In this document: positions 28,301 to 36,073 of the stretch, in pieces | Position numbering within the stretch: position 1 is the stretch's first letter | How the letters are laid out: every line of letters begins with the position of its first letter | NCBI GenBank assembly: GCA_040216885.1 | Contig: JAVJOG010000022.1 | Coordinates: 1-64,000 of the forward strand | Reading direction: 5' to 3' | DNA: 64,000 nucleotides | DNA from: Parvibaculum sp040216885 | GTDB taxonomy: Bacteria > Pseudomonadota > Alphaproteobacteria > Parvibaculales > Parvibaculaceae | Translations under genes and position numbers: made by a program | The notes under the pieces: model-generated | What the model was told of the DNA's origin: nothing | Database searches by the model: none | Seen by the model: the letters and a program-made list of their open reading frames with translations, nothing else

Positions 28301-28448
28301 ATCCGTATACGGATATTTGCTTTCGCGGTTTGTGACAGATTTTTGACAATCGTGTGACAGATCCTCGTCCGGAATCTGCACTTGCGCGACGAAGCCCTTC
28401 GGGTGACAGCGAAACTCCGGATTATCCCCGTAACCATCCGTCTACGGA
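28301..28448. repeat. Two copies of a TCCGTNTACGGA palindrome
   Basis: ATCCGTATACGGAT (28301-28314) is a perfect 14-base palindrome and TCCGTCTACGGA (28437-28448) a near-identical second copy, 123 bases apart in the same gap. They could be protein-binding sites; no function can be assigned. Confidence 0.6.
28333..28359 (-). repeat. Three TGTCA iterons at 11-bp spacing
   Basis: Reading the minus strand, TGTCA occurs at 28359-28355, 28348-28344 and 28337-28333, exactly 11 bp apart. The 38-base block on this strand (28365-28328) matches the block at 59774-59811 at 32 positions by eye. Regular 11-bp phasing places the motifs on nearly one face of the helix, which suggests cooperative protein binding. 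Confidence 0.8.
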
Positions 28449-28454
28449 CATAAT

Positions 28455-29132
28455 TCAGTGCGCGCCAAAGACCTCGCCGAAGGTTTCGCGCAGTGCCGCG
28501 TCGACATGGGCCATGGTCGCCGTCCGCCCCAGATCGGCGAGGCTGGTGACGCCGTGTTGTGCGATTCCGCAGGGCACGATCCCCGAAAAGTGATCGAGGT
28601 CGGGGGCGACGTTCAGGCTAACCCCATGAAACGTCACCCATTTCCGCAAGCGCACACCGATGGCGGCGATCTTGTCTTCCGCCGTCAGCCCGCGCTCCGG
28701 CCGGCGGACCCAGACGCCGACGCGGTCGTTCCGCGTCTCGCCGGTGACCTCGAACCGCGCCAAAGTGGCGATCAGCCAGGCTTCGAGGTTCTGCACATAG
28801 GCGCGGACATCCGGTTTCCGCCGCTTCAGGTCGAGCATCACATAGGCCACCCGCTGGCCGGGCCCATGATAGGTGTACTGCCCGCCGCGCCCGCTCCTGA
28901 AGACAGGAAAGCGTTTGGGATCAATGAGATCGGCCTCGTCGGCGCTGGTCCCGGCCGTATAGAGCGCCGGGTGCTCGAGCAGCCAGACCAGTTCCGGCGC
29001 GGTCCCCTCGGCAATCGCCGCTACCCGCGCCTCCATCTCGGCCACCGCCATTTCATAAGGCACCGGCGCATCCGCAACACGCCATTCGACGTTATGCAGA
29101 TTCGTCTCCGGGAGCGGCAGGGGCTTAACCAT
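28455..29132 (-). CDS. lipB: Lipoyl(octanoyl) transferase
   Basis: Transfers octanoyl from ACP to lipoyl domains of 2-oxoacid dehydrogenases. The 225-aa protein has LLEHPALYTAGTSADEAD, the substrate loop RGGQYTYHGPGQRVAYVMLDL, catalytic Lys154 in KIAAIGVRLRKWVTFHG and catalytic Cys188 in GIVPCGIAQHGVTSL. The 3' end faces the repeat-rich gap. Confidence 0.95.
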   Translation of the reverse strand: MVKPLPLPETNLHNVEWRVADAPVPYEMAVAEMEARVAAIAEGTAPELVWLLEHPALYTAGTSADEADLIDPKRFPVFRSGRGGQYTYHGPGQRVAYVMLDLKRRKPDVRAYVQNLEAWLIATLARFEVTGETRNDRVGVWVRRPERGLTAEDKIAAIGVRLRKWVTFHGVSLNVAPDLDHFSGIVPCGIAQHGVTSLADLGRTATMAHVDAALRETFGEVFGAH

Positions 29133-29212
29133 CGGGTAACTCTAGCATGGCAATTTGGTAGTCGTGTAAAGCACTTGGGGCGTTCGGGCCTCGGGGTGAA
29201 GTGGGGTTGCGC

Positions 29213-29464
29213 GTGAATTCGGTCAACAACGTCTATGTCGAAATCTCGGTCGTCCTCGGGCGGACGACGCTGCCGATCCATCAGCTTCTGCGGATGGGGC
29301 GCGGCGCCGTCATCGAGCTCGGCACCGTCCAGGACGAGGAAGTCTGGATACTTGCCAACAACGTGCCGATCGCGCGCGGCGAGATCGTGGTCAAGGGCGA
29401 ACGGGTCGCCGTCTCGATCACCTCGATCGTTTCCAGCATCGAGGCTGGCGAGCGACAGGACTGA
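29213..29464 (+). CDS. FliN-like flagellar switch protein (SpoA domain)
   Basis: An 83-aa protein made of little more than one SpoA/FliN C-terminal domain: VYVEISVVLGRTTLPIHQLLRMGRGAVIEL and the ANNVPIARGEIVVKGERVAVSIT strand pattern. FliN forms part of the flagellar motor C-ring. The start is uncertain: GTG 29213 (MNSVNNVYVEIS) is favoured, GTG 29201 possible. No other flagellar gene is in the window. A TTAA-N7-GTAA half-match to the CtrA site lies at 29125-29139. Confidence 0.8.
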   Translation: MNSVNNVYVEISVVLGRTTLPIHQLLRMGRGAVIELGTVQDEEVWILANNVPIARGEIVVKGERVAVSITSIVSSIEAGERQD

Positions 29465-29490
29465 AATCATTCAATAATTTCGTTTCAGTC

Positions 29491-29520
29491 AGGGCTCCAT
29501 CCGGAGCCCTTTTTGTTTTT
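29491..29520 (+). terminator. Intrinsic terminator after the FliN-like gene
   Basis: A perfect 8-bp stem, AGGGCTCC with GGAGCCCT, a 4-base loop and a T-rich tail (TTTTGTTTTT) lie 27 bases after the stop. Confidence 0.9.
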
Positions 29521-29538
29521 CTACATTTATTTCTGTGT

Positions 29539-29573
29539 GAATTATAGAATTATACGGACTTGAGTTGAATTAT
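29539..29573 (+). promoter_or_regulatory. AT-rich cys operon upstream region with three GAATTAT repeats
   Basis: GAATTAT occurs at 29539, 29547 and 29567 in the AT-rich gap before the siroheme synthase gene. This gap clearly holds the operon promoter; the repeats are a candidate operator for a sulfur regulator. I cannot name the regulator. Confidence 0.35.
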
Positions 29574-29629
29574 TCGGCACAATCGCTATCTCTAGCGGGA
29601 ATTGAAGGCCCGTGCCTTGGGAGGCGCCC

Positions 29630-30190
29630 ATGTTTCCGGTCATGCTCGATCTCGGTGCGTTGAAGGCCGTACTCATCGGCGAGGGCGAATTGGCTGAAAG
29701 GCGGCTCGCCGTGCTCGATGCCGCGGGTGCGGCCCATCTGGAGGTCTATTCCGGGTCGCCCACGCCTGCGCTGGTCAGGCAGGCCGGCAAGCGCCTCAAG
29801 GGCGCGCGGCCCACCGGCGAGGCATTCCGGGGCGCTCGCGTCGTGTTCATCGCGGGCCTTGGCGACGCCGAAAGCGTGGCGCTGGCCGGGCAGGCGCGGG
29901 CGGCAGGGGCGCTGGTCAATACCGAGGATGTGAAGCCGCTCTGCGATTTTCATGTGCCCTCGGTCATGCGGCGCGGCGACCTGACGATCACCGTTTCGAC
30001 GGGCGGCAAGGCGCCGGGCCTGTCGCGGCGGTTGCGGCGGCATCTTGAGGGGTTGTTCGGGTCCGAATGGGCCGGGCGTCTCGACGAACTGGGCCGGCAG
30101 CGCAAAACATGGCGCATGCAGGGGCTCGAAGCGGCCGATGTCGGCCGTCGCGTCGACGCCTATATCGAAGAGAAAGGCTGGTTGCCATGA
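29630..30190 (+). CDS. Precorrin-2 dehydrogenase / sirohydrochlorin ferrochelatase (CysG N-terminal type)
   Basis: Makes sirohaem from precorrin-2, the cofactor of sulfite reductase. The 186-aa product equals the N-terminal half of CysG (Met8p-like): MFPVMLDLGALKAVLIGEG (NAD-binding loop), then VVFIAGLGD, and NTEDVKPLCDFHVPSVMRRGDLTITVSTGGKAPGLS, here split into its parts. ATG 29630 follows GGGAGG. No SUMT methyltransferase domain is fused. It overlaps cysH by ATGA. Confidence 0.88.
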   Translation: MFPVMLDLGALKAVLIGEGELAERRLAVLDAAGAAHLEVYSGSPTPALVRQAGKRLKGARPTGEAFRGARVVFIAGLGDAESVALAGQARAAGALVNTEDVKPLCDFHVPSVMRRGDLTITVSTGGKAPGLSRRLRRHLEGLFGSEWAGRLDELGRQRKTWRMQGLEAADVGRRVDAYIEEKGWLP

Positions 30191-31011
30191 CGGCACTGGA
30201 TTTGAGCCGGCGTCCCCGCGCCACCGCGGTCACCGAAGGCCGCGCCGCGATGATGGACGCGCCGACGCTCGTTTCGCCGCGGCTGACCGCATTGCGCGAG
30301 GCCCATCAAGGGCTTACGGGGCAGGCGTTGCTCGAGCAGATGATCCGCACCGAGTTTCCGGGGCGCATCGCCGTTGTCTCGTCCTTCGGCGCTGAATCCG
30401 CCGTGCTCCTTCACATGGTCGCCGAGATCGATCCGTCGACGCCGGTGATTTTTCTCAACACCGGCAAGCTCTTCGGCGAGACGCTGCGCTATCGCGACCG
30501 GCTGCAGGAGAAGCTCGGCCTGACCGATCTGCGCGCTGTCGGTCCGCACCCGGCCGACCTTGCCGCGAAGGATCCCAATGGCGGTCTGTGGAACAGCGAT
30601 CCCGATGCCTGCTGCCATGTCCGCAAGGTGTTGCCGCTGGAGCGCGCGCTGACGGGCTTCGACGCCTCGATCACCGGCCGCAAGCGTTTCCAGACTTCCA
30701 CCCGCGCGACCATGTATCCGATCGAGGAAGAGCGTGCGCGCGGCACCGGCGAACCGGGGTCTGCCGCCGGAAGCCGCTTCAAAATCAACCCGCTAGCCTT
30801 CTGGGGCGAGGCGGAGCTCGATGCCTATGTCGACGCGCACAAGCTGCCGCGCCATCCGCTGGTCAAGGACAACTACCTCTCCATCGGTTGCATGCCGTGC
30901 ACCGAGCGCGTACCGGAAGGCGGTTCCTATCGTGATGGCCGATGGGTTGGCCGCGACAAGGACGAGTGCGGCATCCACCTGCCGGCCAATCTGGACGGCG
31001 ACGGGATTTGA
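30187..31011 (+). CDS. cysH: Assimilatory adenylylsulfate (APS) reductase
   Basis: Reduces activated sulfate to sulfite. The 274-aa protein has the PP-loop VVSSFGAESAVLLH, the iron-sulfur cysteines Cys142-Cys143 (DACCHVRK) and Cys235/Cys238 (GCMPCTE), and the catalytic Cys261 in ECGIH. The paired CC and CxxC mark the [4Fe-4S] type that prefers APS over PAPS. It is the second and last gene of this operon; sulfite reductase genes are absent here. Confidence 0.92.
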   Translation: MTALDLSRRPRATAVTEGRAAMMDAPTLVSPRLTALREAHQGLTGQALLEQMIRTEFPGRIAVVSSFGAESAVLLHMVAEIDPSTPVIFLNTGKLFGETLRYRDRLQEKLGLTDLRAVGPHPADLAAKDPNGGLWNSDPDACCHVRKVLPLERALTGFDASITGRKRFQTSTRATMYPIEEERARGTGEPGSAAGSRFKINPLAFWGEAELDAYVDAHKLPRHPLVKDNYLSIGCMPCTERVPEGGSYRDGRWVGRDKDECGIHLPANLDGDGI

Positions 31012-31098
31012 TCGGTTTCCGCTAAACCCCCGTACCGCCTCAATTTGCAGCTTGAGCAAGCCATCCGGATTTGTTACATCGGCGCGGCTTGCGAACAT

Positions 31099-31185
31099 GC
31101 GGTCGTGGCGGAATTGGTAGACGCGCAGCGTTGAGGTCGCTGTGGGGTAAAACCCGTGGAAGTTCGAGTCTTCTCGACCGCACCA
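31099..31185 (+). tRNA. tRNA-Leu (anticodon GAG)
   Basis: The 87-nt gene folds into a class II tRNA: acceptor stem GCGGTCG with CGACCGC, D-arm with AATTGGTAGA, anticodon arm CAGCG-TTGAGGT-CGCTG giving anticodon GAG, a long variable arm (GGGGTAAAACCC) and a TTCGAGT T-loop. The CCA end is encoded. GAG reads CUC and CUU codons. Confidence 0.95.
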
Positions 31186-31205
31186 AGTTCAAGCAAGCCT
31201 TCAAA

Positions 31206-31248
31206 GCCGGTCGCCGGTGCTTTCCGAAGCGCTGGCGCCGGTTTTTTG
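31206..31248 (+). terminator. Intrinsic terminator after tRNA-Leu
   Basis: A GC-rich stem of about 15 pairs with one bulge (CCGGTCGCCGGTGCTT against AAGCGCTGGCGCCGG, loop TCCG) runs into a six-T tract, 20 bases after the tRNA. Confidence 0.85.
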
Positions 31249-31330
31249 TTTCAGGGCCCGGCAGTGGCGGGAACCGACCAAATAACGCACACTCGCGACC
31301 AGTTCCACGAACAAGATTCGCAGGCGCCGA

Positions 31331-32716
31331 TTGACCGAAATTTCGACACCGGACACGAGCGAAGAAACGACCGACGAGGCGTTGTCGCCCGCCTTCGTCC
31401 GTTCGGTTGTCGACGCGGTGGACCGGGGCGACAAGGCGCAGGCGCGCGAACTCGTCTTGCCGCTGCGACCGGCCGATACTGCGGAACTCCTTGAACTTTT
31501 GCGCAGCGACGAGCGCCGCGACCTTGTCGAGATGCTCGGTTCCGACCTCAATCCGGAGGTGCTGAGCGAGCTCGACGAGAGCGTCCGCGACCATGTGATG
31601 GAGCTGCTGGATCCGAAGGACATCGCCGCCGCGCTGACGGAGATGGATTCGGACGACGCCGTCTACCTTCTGGAGGACATGGACGAGGCCGAGCAGCGCG
31701 AAATCCTCGATCGGTTGCCGGCCAGCGAACGTGCGGTCCTCGAGCAGTCGCTCGACTATCCGGAGTACAGCGCCGGCCGCCTGATGCAGCGCGAGCTTGT
31801 TGCCGTGCCGCCGTTCTGGGATGTCGGCCAGACGCTCGACTATCTGCGCGAAGCCGAGGAACTGCCGCACGAATTCTACGAAATCTTCGTCGTCGATGCG
31901 GGCTACAAGCCGGTCGGCACCGTGCCGCTGTCGCGTGTCACGCGCTCCAAGCGTCCGGTCCGGATTTCCGAGATCATGGAAACCGAGCAAACGCTGATCC
32001 CGGTCGAGATGGACCAGGAAGAGGTGGCACTGCAATTCACCAAATACGATCTCATCTCGGCCGCCGTCGTCGATGGCGAGGGACGTCTCGTCGGCGTCAT
32101 CACGGTCGACGACATCGTCGAGGTTATCAGCGAGGAAGCGGCCGAGGACATCCGCCTGCTTGCCGGCATCGGCGAGGAAGCGATTTCCGACACGGTGCTG
32201 CAGACGAGCCGCAGCCGCGTTCCCTGGCTTGCGGTCAATCTGGTGACGGCGGTTATCGCGGCATCGGTGATTGCGCTGTTCGATGCCGCGATCGAAAAGA
32301 TGGTGGCGCTCGCCGTGCTCATGCCTATCGTCGCCTCGATGGGCGGCAACGCCGGCACGCAAACGATGACCGTGACGGTGCGCGCGCTGGCGACGCGCGA
32401 CCTCGTTCATTTCAACGCACGGCGCACCATTTTGCGCGAGGTGCTGGTCGGGTTGCTGAACGGGCTGATTTTCGCCGTTCTGCTCGGGGTTATCGGCGGG
32501 CTGATATTCCAGAATGTCTGGCTTGGCGGCGTATTGGCCGCGGCAATGATGATTAACCTGGTGATTGCCAGCCTGACGGGCATTCTCGTTCCGCTCGGTC
32601 TTGATAAACTGGGCGCCGATCCGGCCGTTTCCTCGGCCGTCTTTGTGACAACGACGACGGATGTGGTCGGTTTCTTTGCGTTTCTGGGACTTGCGGCGTT
32701 GATCCTGTTTTACTGA
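31331..32716 (+). CDS. mgtE: Magnesium transporter MgtE
   Basis: A Mg2+ channel gated by cytosolic magnesium. The 461-aa protein has the N-domain of acidic helical repeats (residues 15-140), two CBS domains (about 145-270; VGVITVDDIVEV) and a C-terminal pore domain with five membrane segments including PIVASMGGNAGTQTMTVTVR. TTG 31331 is the first possible start in the frame, without a clear ribosome binding site. No known magnesium riboswitch is seen upstream. Confidence 0.92.
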   Translation: MTEISTPDTSEETTDEALSPAFVRSVVDAVDRGDKAQARELVLPLRPADTAELLELLRSDERRDLVEMLGSDLNPEVLSELDESVRDHVMELLDPKDIAAALTEMDSDDAVYLLEDMDEAEQREILDRLPASERAVLEQSLDYPEYSAGRLMQRELVAVPPFWDVGQTLDYLREAEELPHEFYEIFVVDAGYKPVGTVPLSRVTRSKRPVRISEIMETEQTLIPVEMDQEEVALQFTKYDLISAAVVDGEGRLVGVITVDDIVEVISEEAAEDIRLLAGIGEEAISDTVLQTSRSRVPWLAVNLVTAVIAASVIALFDAAIEKMVALAVLMPIVASMGGNAGTQTMTVTVRALATRDLVHFNARRTILREVLVGLLNGLIFAVLLGVIGGLIFQNVWLGGVLAAAMMINLVIASLTGILVPLGLDKLGADPAVSSAVFVTTTTDVVGFFAFLGLAALILFY

Positions 32717-32746
32717 GCGTGCTGGCGGGTGTGGGAGAGTTCAGCG

Positions 32747-33760
32747 ATGCGTAGTGCGATTGGTTCCGGCGTATCCGGACTTCTTCTGGTTGCCGGGTTT
32801 TGGCTCGCGGCCGTACCGGCGCTGGCCGAAGGCTGGCGCGACGGGACGCCGATGACCACGGCGCGCGCCTTTGCGGGTGCGGCGCTGCTTGGCGATGACT
32901 TGTATGTCGTCGGCGGCGACAGCACATCGGGACCGCGTTCGGTCGCGGAAATCTACGATGTACGGGGCGACATCTGGCGCGCTGCCGTGGCGTTGCCGGT
33001 CGGGTTGCAGCATTTCGGCATGGCCGAACTTAACGGCCGGCTCTTCATCGCCGGCGGGCACGCAGCGCCGCCGCCCCGGCGCGCCGCCGATTTTGGTGGC
33101 CCGGGCGCCACCGCGTCCAGTGCGGTTCCGGATGGTGGCGATACCGACAATGTCTGGATATTCGATCCCAATATAGGCACCTGGATTTCCGGTCCGTCGA
33201 TGCCGGCCGCGCGCGCCGGCCACGGCCTTGTCGCCGTCGACGGCAAGCTCTACGCAATCGGTGGGCGCGGCGAGGGCGCGTCGCGGGTATTCGTCTACGA
33301 CCCGGGCCGCGACCGCTGGAGCGTTTCGGGGTCGGCGATGCCGGCGCCGCGCGTCGCCTCCGCTTATGCGGTGGCGGGCGGGTTGATTTACGCAATCGGT
33401 GGGCTCGACAGCGGCGGGTTGGCGTCGTCTCGGGTCGATATTTTCGATCCGTCGAACGGAAGCTGGAGAACGGGTCCCTCATTGCCTGAGCCGCGCGCCG
33501 GGCATGTCGCGGCGGTTCTCGATGGGCGGCTTCATGTGACGGGTGGCGAGCAGCGGCGGCCGTTGCGCACCTATGCCGATCACTTCGTGCTCGACCCGGC
33601 GGCCAATGCCTGGCGGCGCGCGCCGTCGATGCCGACGCCGCGCCACGGCGCCGTTGCGGCGGCCTCGGACGGCCGCTTCATCGTCGTCGGCGGCAGCCCG
33701 GGCGCCGGCGTCTACACCGTCTTCACCGAGTCCGACATGGTCGACATCTATTCGGAGTGA
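32747..33760 (+). CDS. Secreted kelch-repeat beta-propeller protein
   Basis: The 337-aa product has a signal peptide (residues 1-27, ending PALAEG) and six kelch blades, each marked by a double glycine: YVVGG, FIAGG, YAIGG, YAIGG, HVTGG and IVVGG. Kelch propellers bind partners or sugars; no catalytic residue is recognised. ATG 32747 follows GGGAGAG. The foreign-looking nuclease gene starts right at its stop. Confidence 0.85.
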   Translation: MRSAIGSGVSGLLLVAGFWLAAVPALAEGWRDGTPMTTARAFAGAALLGDDLYVVGGDSTSGPRSVAEIYDVRGDIWRAAVALPVGLQHFGMAELNGRLFIAGGHAAPPPRRAADFGGPGATASSAVPDGGDTDNVWIFDPNIGTWISGPSMPAARAGHGLVAVDGKLYAIGGRGEGASRVFVYDPGRDRWSVSGSAMPAPRVASAYAVAGGLIYAIGGLDSGGLASSRVDIFDPSNGSWRTGPSLPEPRAGHVAAVLDGRLHVTGGEQRRPLRTYADHFVLDPAANAWRRAPSMPTPRHGAVAAASDGRFIVVGGSPGAGVYTVFTESDMVDIYSE

Positions 33761-33761
33761 C

Positions 33762-35042
33762 GTGCTCCTATTTGAGTGCGACTTCGTGGGGCGGGTGTAT
33801 TTGGAAGTCATACTTATACTTGGAATTATCATTGCCGTCATTTGGGGTGGCGTCACTGTTTCCGACTGGCAAAGAAAATCCCAACTCTATGACAAAAGCA
33901 TTGAGGCGCGGCGTCGTGCCGACGCGGTGTTGGCATCTATGGAGCGTGATCGCACCGAATTTGAAAACGAGAAGGTGTATGAAAGGAACCGCATCGAGAC
34001 TGAGCGAAAGAGAGCTCTAGCACTTGTTGGTGAAAAAGAGCATGCACTGGGAATCCTGGCCCAACAAAAATCGCAAGGCTTTCCATATCTCGGGGAAGCA
34101 TGGAGTGAGTATCTTCGACTAGTCGATGAGCGCGTTGCTTCTCATCTGCGCAGGAAGAAGCGTCCAGCGCTGAAGGCAGCAGAAGAGCTAAGCATTATTT
34201 CTCGGGAAAGGCGTGACGTTGTTCGACGCCTCAAGATTAACGAATATAAAATCAAGCTCTATGAAAGCCTGTTTCCTTGGATTCAGGAATTCACCGATGA
34301 AGGTATTGACGAGGCATATCTGACGGTTGGTGATGACAGTACAAGTACCGGAAATGATCCTGTCGCGCGGTGGCTGACCGTCGGTGAGTATGAGTCTCTA
34401 TCCGAAAGCGAACGAAATCAACGCGCGCTAGACAGATTCAGTTCGCGAAAGAAAACGAACTGGGAAATTGGCCGCGACTATGAACGTTATGTCGGATACC
34501 TCTATGAACAACAGGGCTTTCGAGTCAATTATGTAGGTGCGATTGAAGGCCTAAACGACTTGGGTCGAGATTTGATTGCCCAGATTGGTGACGACATTAG
34601 AATTGTCCAGTGTAAGTATTGGTCTGCTCGGAAGGAAATTCACGAGAAGCATATCTTTCAACTCTTTGGTACGTCTGTTGAGTATGCGCTGAGGCATGGC
34701 AATCGACCTGCTGCAAGGCAGTTGACGATGTTTGAGAGTAAGCTTTTGTCCGGTATTCAACCGGAGTTCTATACGTCAACAACCCTGAGTGAACGTGCAA
34801 TGGAGTTCTCAGGAGTGCTTGGCATCAGAGTCTATGAATCATTTCAGCTCTCACCCTATCCACTGATCAAATGCAATGTGTCGGCTGCAAACGGTGAACG
34901 AATCTATCACCTTCCTTTTGATCAACAATACGACCGGGTACGCATAGAGCCGCAAAAAGGTGAGTGCTATGCGTTGAACGTGGCAGACGCGGAGCAGATG
35001 GGCTTTCGTCGGGCATTTAGGTGGCGAGGTTCGGTGCGCTAG
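33762..35042 (+). CDS. Membrane-anchored coiled-coil protein with Mrr-like restriction endonuclease domain
   Basis: The 426-aa protein has one N-terminal membrane segment (about residues 13-31, LEVILILGIIIAVIWGGVTV), an alpha-helical charged region (40-230, coiled-coil-like) and a PD-(D/E)xK nuclease domain from about 235: GRDYERYVGYLYEQQGF, then GLNDLGRDLIAQIGD and IVQCKYW with the catalytic Asp and Gln-x-Lys. A C-terminal part of about 70 residues is unassigned. By eye the gene is far richer in A+T than its neighbours and uses different codons, a sign of horizontal transfer. No methylase or other partner is beside it. Start is uncertain: GTG 33762, GTG 33786, GTG 33795 or TTG 33801. Confidence 0.8.
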   Translation: MLLFECDFVGRVYLEVILILGIIIAVIWGGVTVSDWQRKSQLYDKSIEARRRADAVLASMERDRTEFENEKVYERNRIETERKRALALVGEKEHALGILAQQKSQGFPYLGEAWSEYLRLVDERVASHLRRKKRPALKAAEELSIISRERRDVVRRLKINEYKIKLYESLFPWIQEFTDEGIDEAYLTVGDDSTSTGNDPVARWLTVGEYESLSESERNQRALDRFSSRKKTNWEIGRDYERYVGYLYEQQGFRVNYVGAIEGLNDLGRDLIAQIGDDIRIVQCKYWSARKEIHEKHIFQLFGTSVEYALRHGNRPAARQLTMFESKLLSGIQPEFYTSTTLSERAMEFSGVLGIRVYESFQLSPYPLIKCNVSAANGERIYHLPFDQQYDRVRIEPQKGECYALNVADAEQMGFRRAFRWRGSVR

Positions 35043-35074
35043 CGCAGGCTTCAGATATACATGTTTGCTGCTTG

Positions 35075-35965
35075 CTATTTCATCAGCCGCAGCGCCCGGA
35101 AGCCCATCGGCGCAAGACCTGTCATGTAGAAGCCGAGAATGGCCGCACCGAGGAACAGAATGACGACCGGCGGCAAGCCGGCGGCGGTGCCGCCCGTTTC
35201 GACCGCCCAGCGCAGCGCAAAAAGCACCACGATGCCGCCGACAGCCATCACGGCCATCTGCCAGATCGCTGGACGTGGCCCGCGCATAGGGACCAGTCGA
35301 TAGTCAAGCGTCTGTCCGGCGACCCAGCCGAACAGCAGGAACAGCACCGAAGTGTGGCCGTAGAAACTGCTGCCCGCTTCGCCTTCGGGCGGCCAGACCA
35401 TCCAGAGCAACGGCACCAGCGCCACGATGACCGCCATGTGGACGAGGACGGGCAGGCGGCGCCAGAAGTCGAACGACGGGCCGAGCAGCCAGATGAAGAG
35501 GACGATGCTCGCCAGGCCGAAGGCCGTGCCGGTCAGGATGTCGTCGACATCGTGTACGCCGACATAGATGCGGCTCAGCGAAACACCGGCTGCGATCAGG
35601 ATCGCCGCGACCCAGGCCCAGCGGCGGCGCATCTCGTAGGCGAGCCAGAGCCACATCGCGACCGCGACCTGGGCATGGCCCGACGGACGGCCCGGCGAAC
35701 CTTCAACGCGATTGTCGATCCAGTAGCGCGGGTCGGGGCGGGCGTCCTGCCAGAAATCCTTCAGCCAGCCGTTGACGACGGCGGTGATGGCGATCAGGAC
35801 CGCAAGGCGCGTAAACATCGCGCGGTCCCAGAGCCAGTATCCCAGCGGCAGGAACATCAGGAAAAACGGCGTGTAGCCGAGCCAGGTGAAGCCATTGGCA
35901 ATCGGCGTCGCCCAATCGCTGCGCAAGGGCAGCACCCAATCCATGTTGTGCAGAAAATCTTCCAC
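35075..35965 (-). CDS. PAP2-family membrane phosphatase
   Basis: Hydrolyses lipid or pyrophosphate phosphates at the membrane. The 296-aa protein has about seven hydrophobic segments and the three PAP2 signature motifs: KDFWQDARPDP, PSGHAQ and SRIYVGVHDVDDI. The substrate is unknown. It ends 32 bp from the nuclease gene, tail to tail. Confidence 0.88.
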   Translation of the reverse strand: MEDFLHNMDWVLPLRSDWATPIANGFTWLGYTPFFLMFLPLGYWLWDRAMFTRLAVLIAITAVVNGWLKDFWQDARPDPRYWIDNRVEGSPGRPSGHAQVAVAMWLWLAYEMRRRWAWVAAILIAAGVSLSRIYVGVHDVDDILTGTAFGLASIVLFIWLLGPSFDFWRRLPVLVHMAVIVALVPLLWMVWPPEGEAGSSFYGHTSVLFLLFGWVAGQTLDYRLVPMRGPRPAIWQMAVMAVGGIVVLFALRWAVETGGTAAGLPPVVILFLGAAILGFYMTGLAPMGFRALRLMK

Positions 35966-36073
35966 CGAGCGTCCCCCTCATCGGCGCGGCCTGTTTGGCG
36001 GCCGCCTGTTTTAGGCTAGGGTTCTGCCCCGAATCCCGGCCTCGGTCGCCAGTCTAAGCGCGGAGACAGCCTC

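Noticed and set aside
28191..28448. GGGGATAA/TTATCCCC cluster as a replication origin with DnaA boxes
   Set aside because: The core differs from TTATCCACA at key positions, no AT-rich unwinding region or dnaA, dnaN or hemE-type neighbour is present.
31249..31330. A magnesium riboswitch before mgtE
   Set aside because: Only about 80 bases remain after the tRNA terminator and I see none of the M-box or mgtA leader features.
33543..33761. An N-terminal extension of the nuclease gene overlapping the kelch gene
   Set aside because: The added residues are a frame-shifted copy of the kelch codons, while the membrane segment and low-GC composition begin only near 33762-33800.
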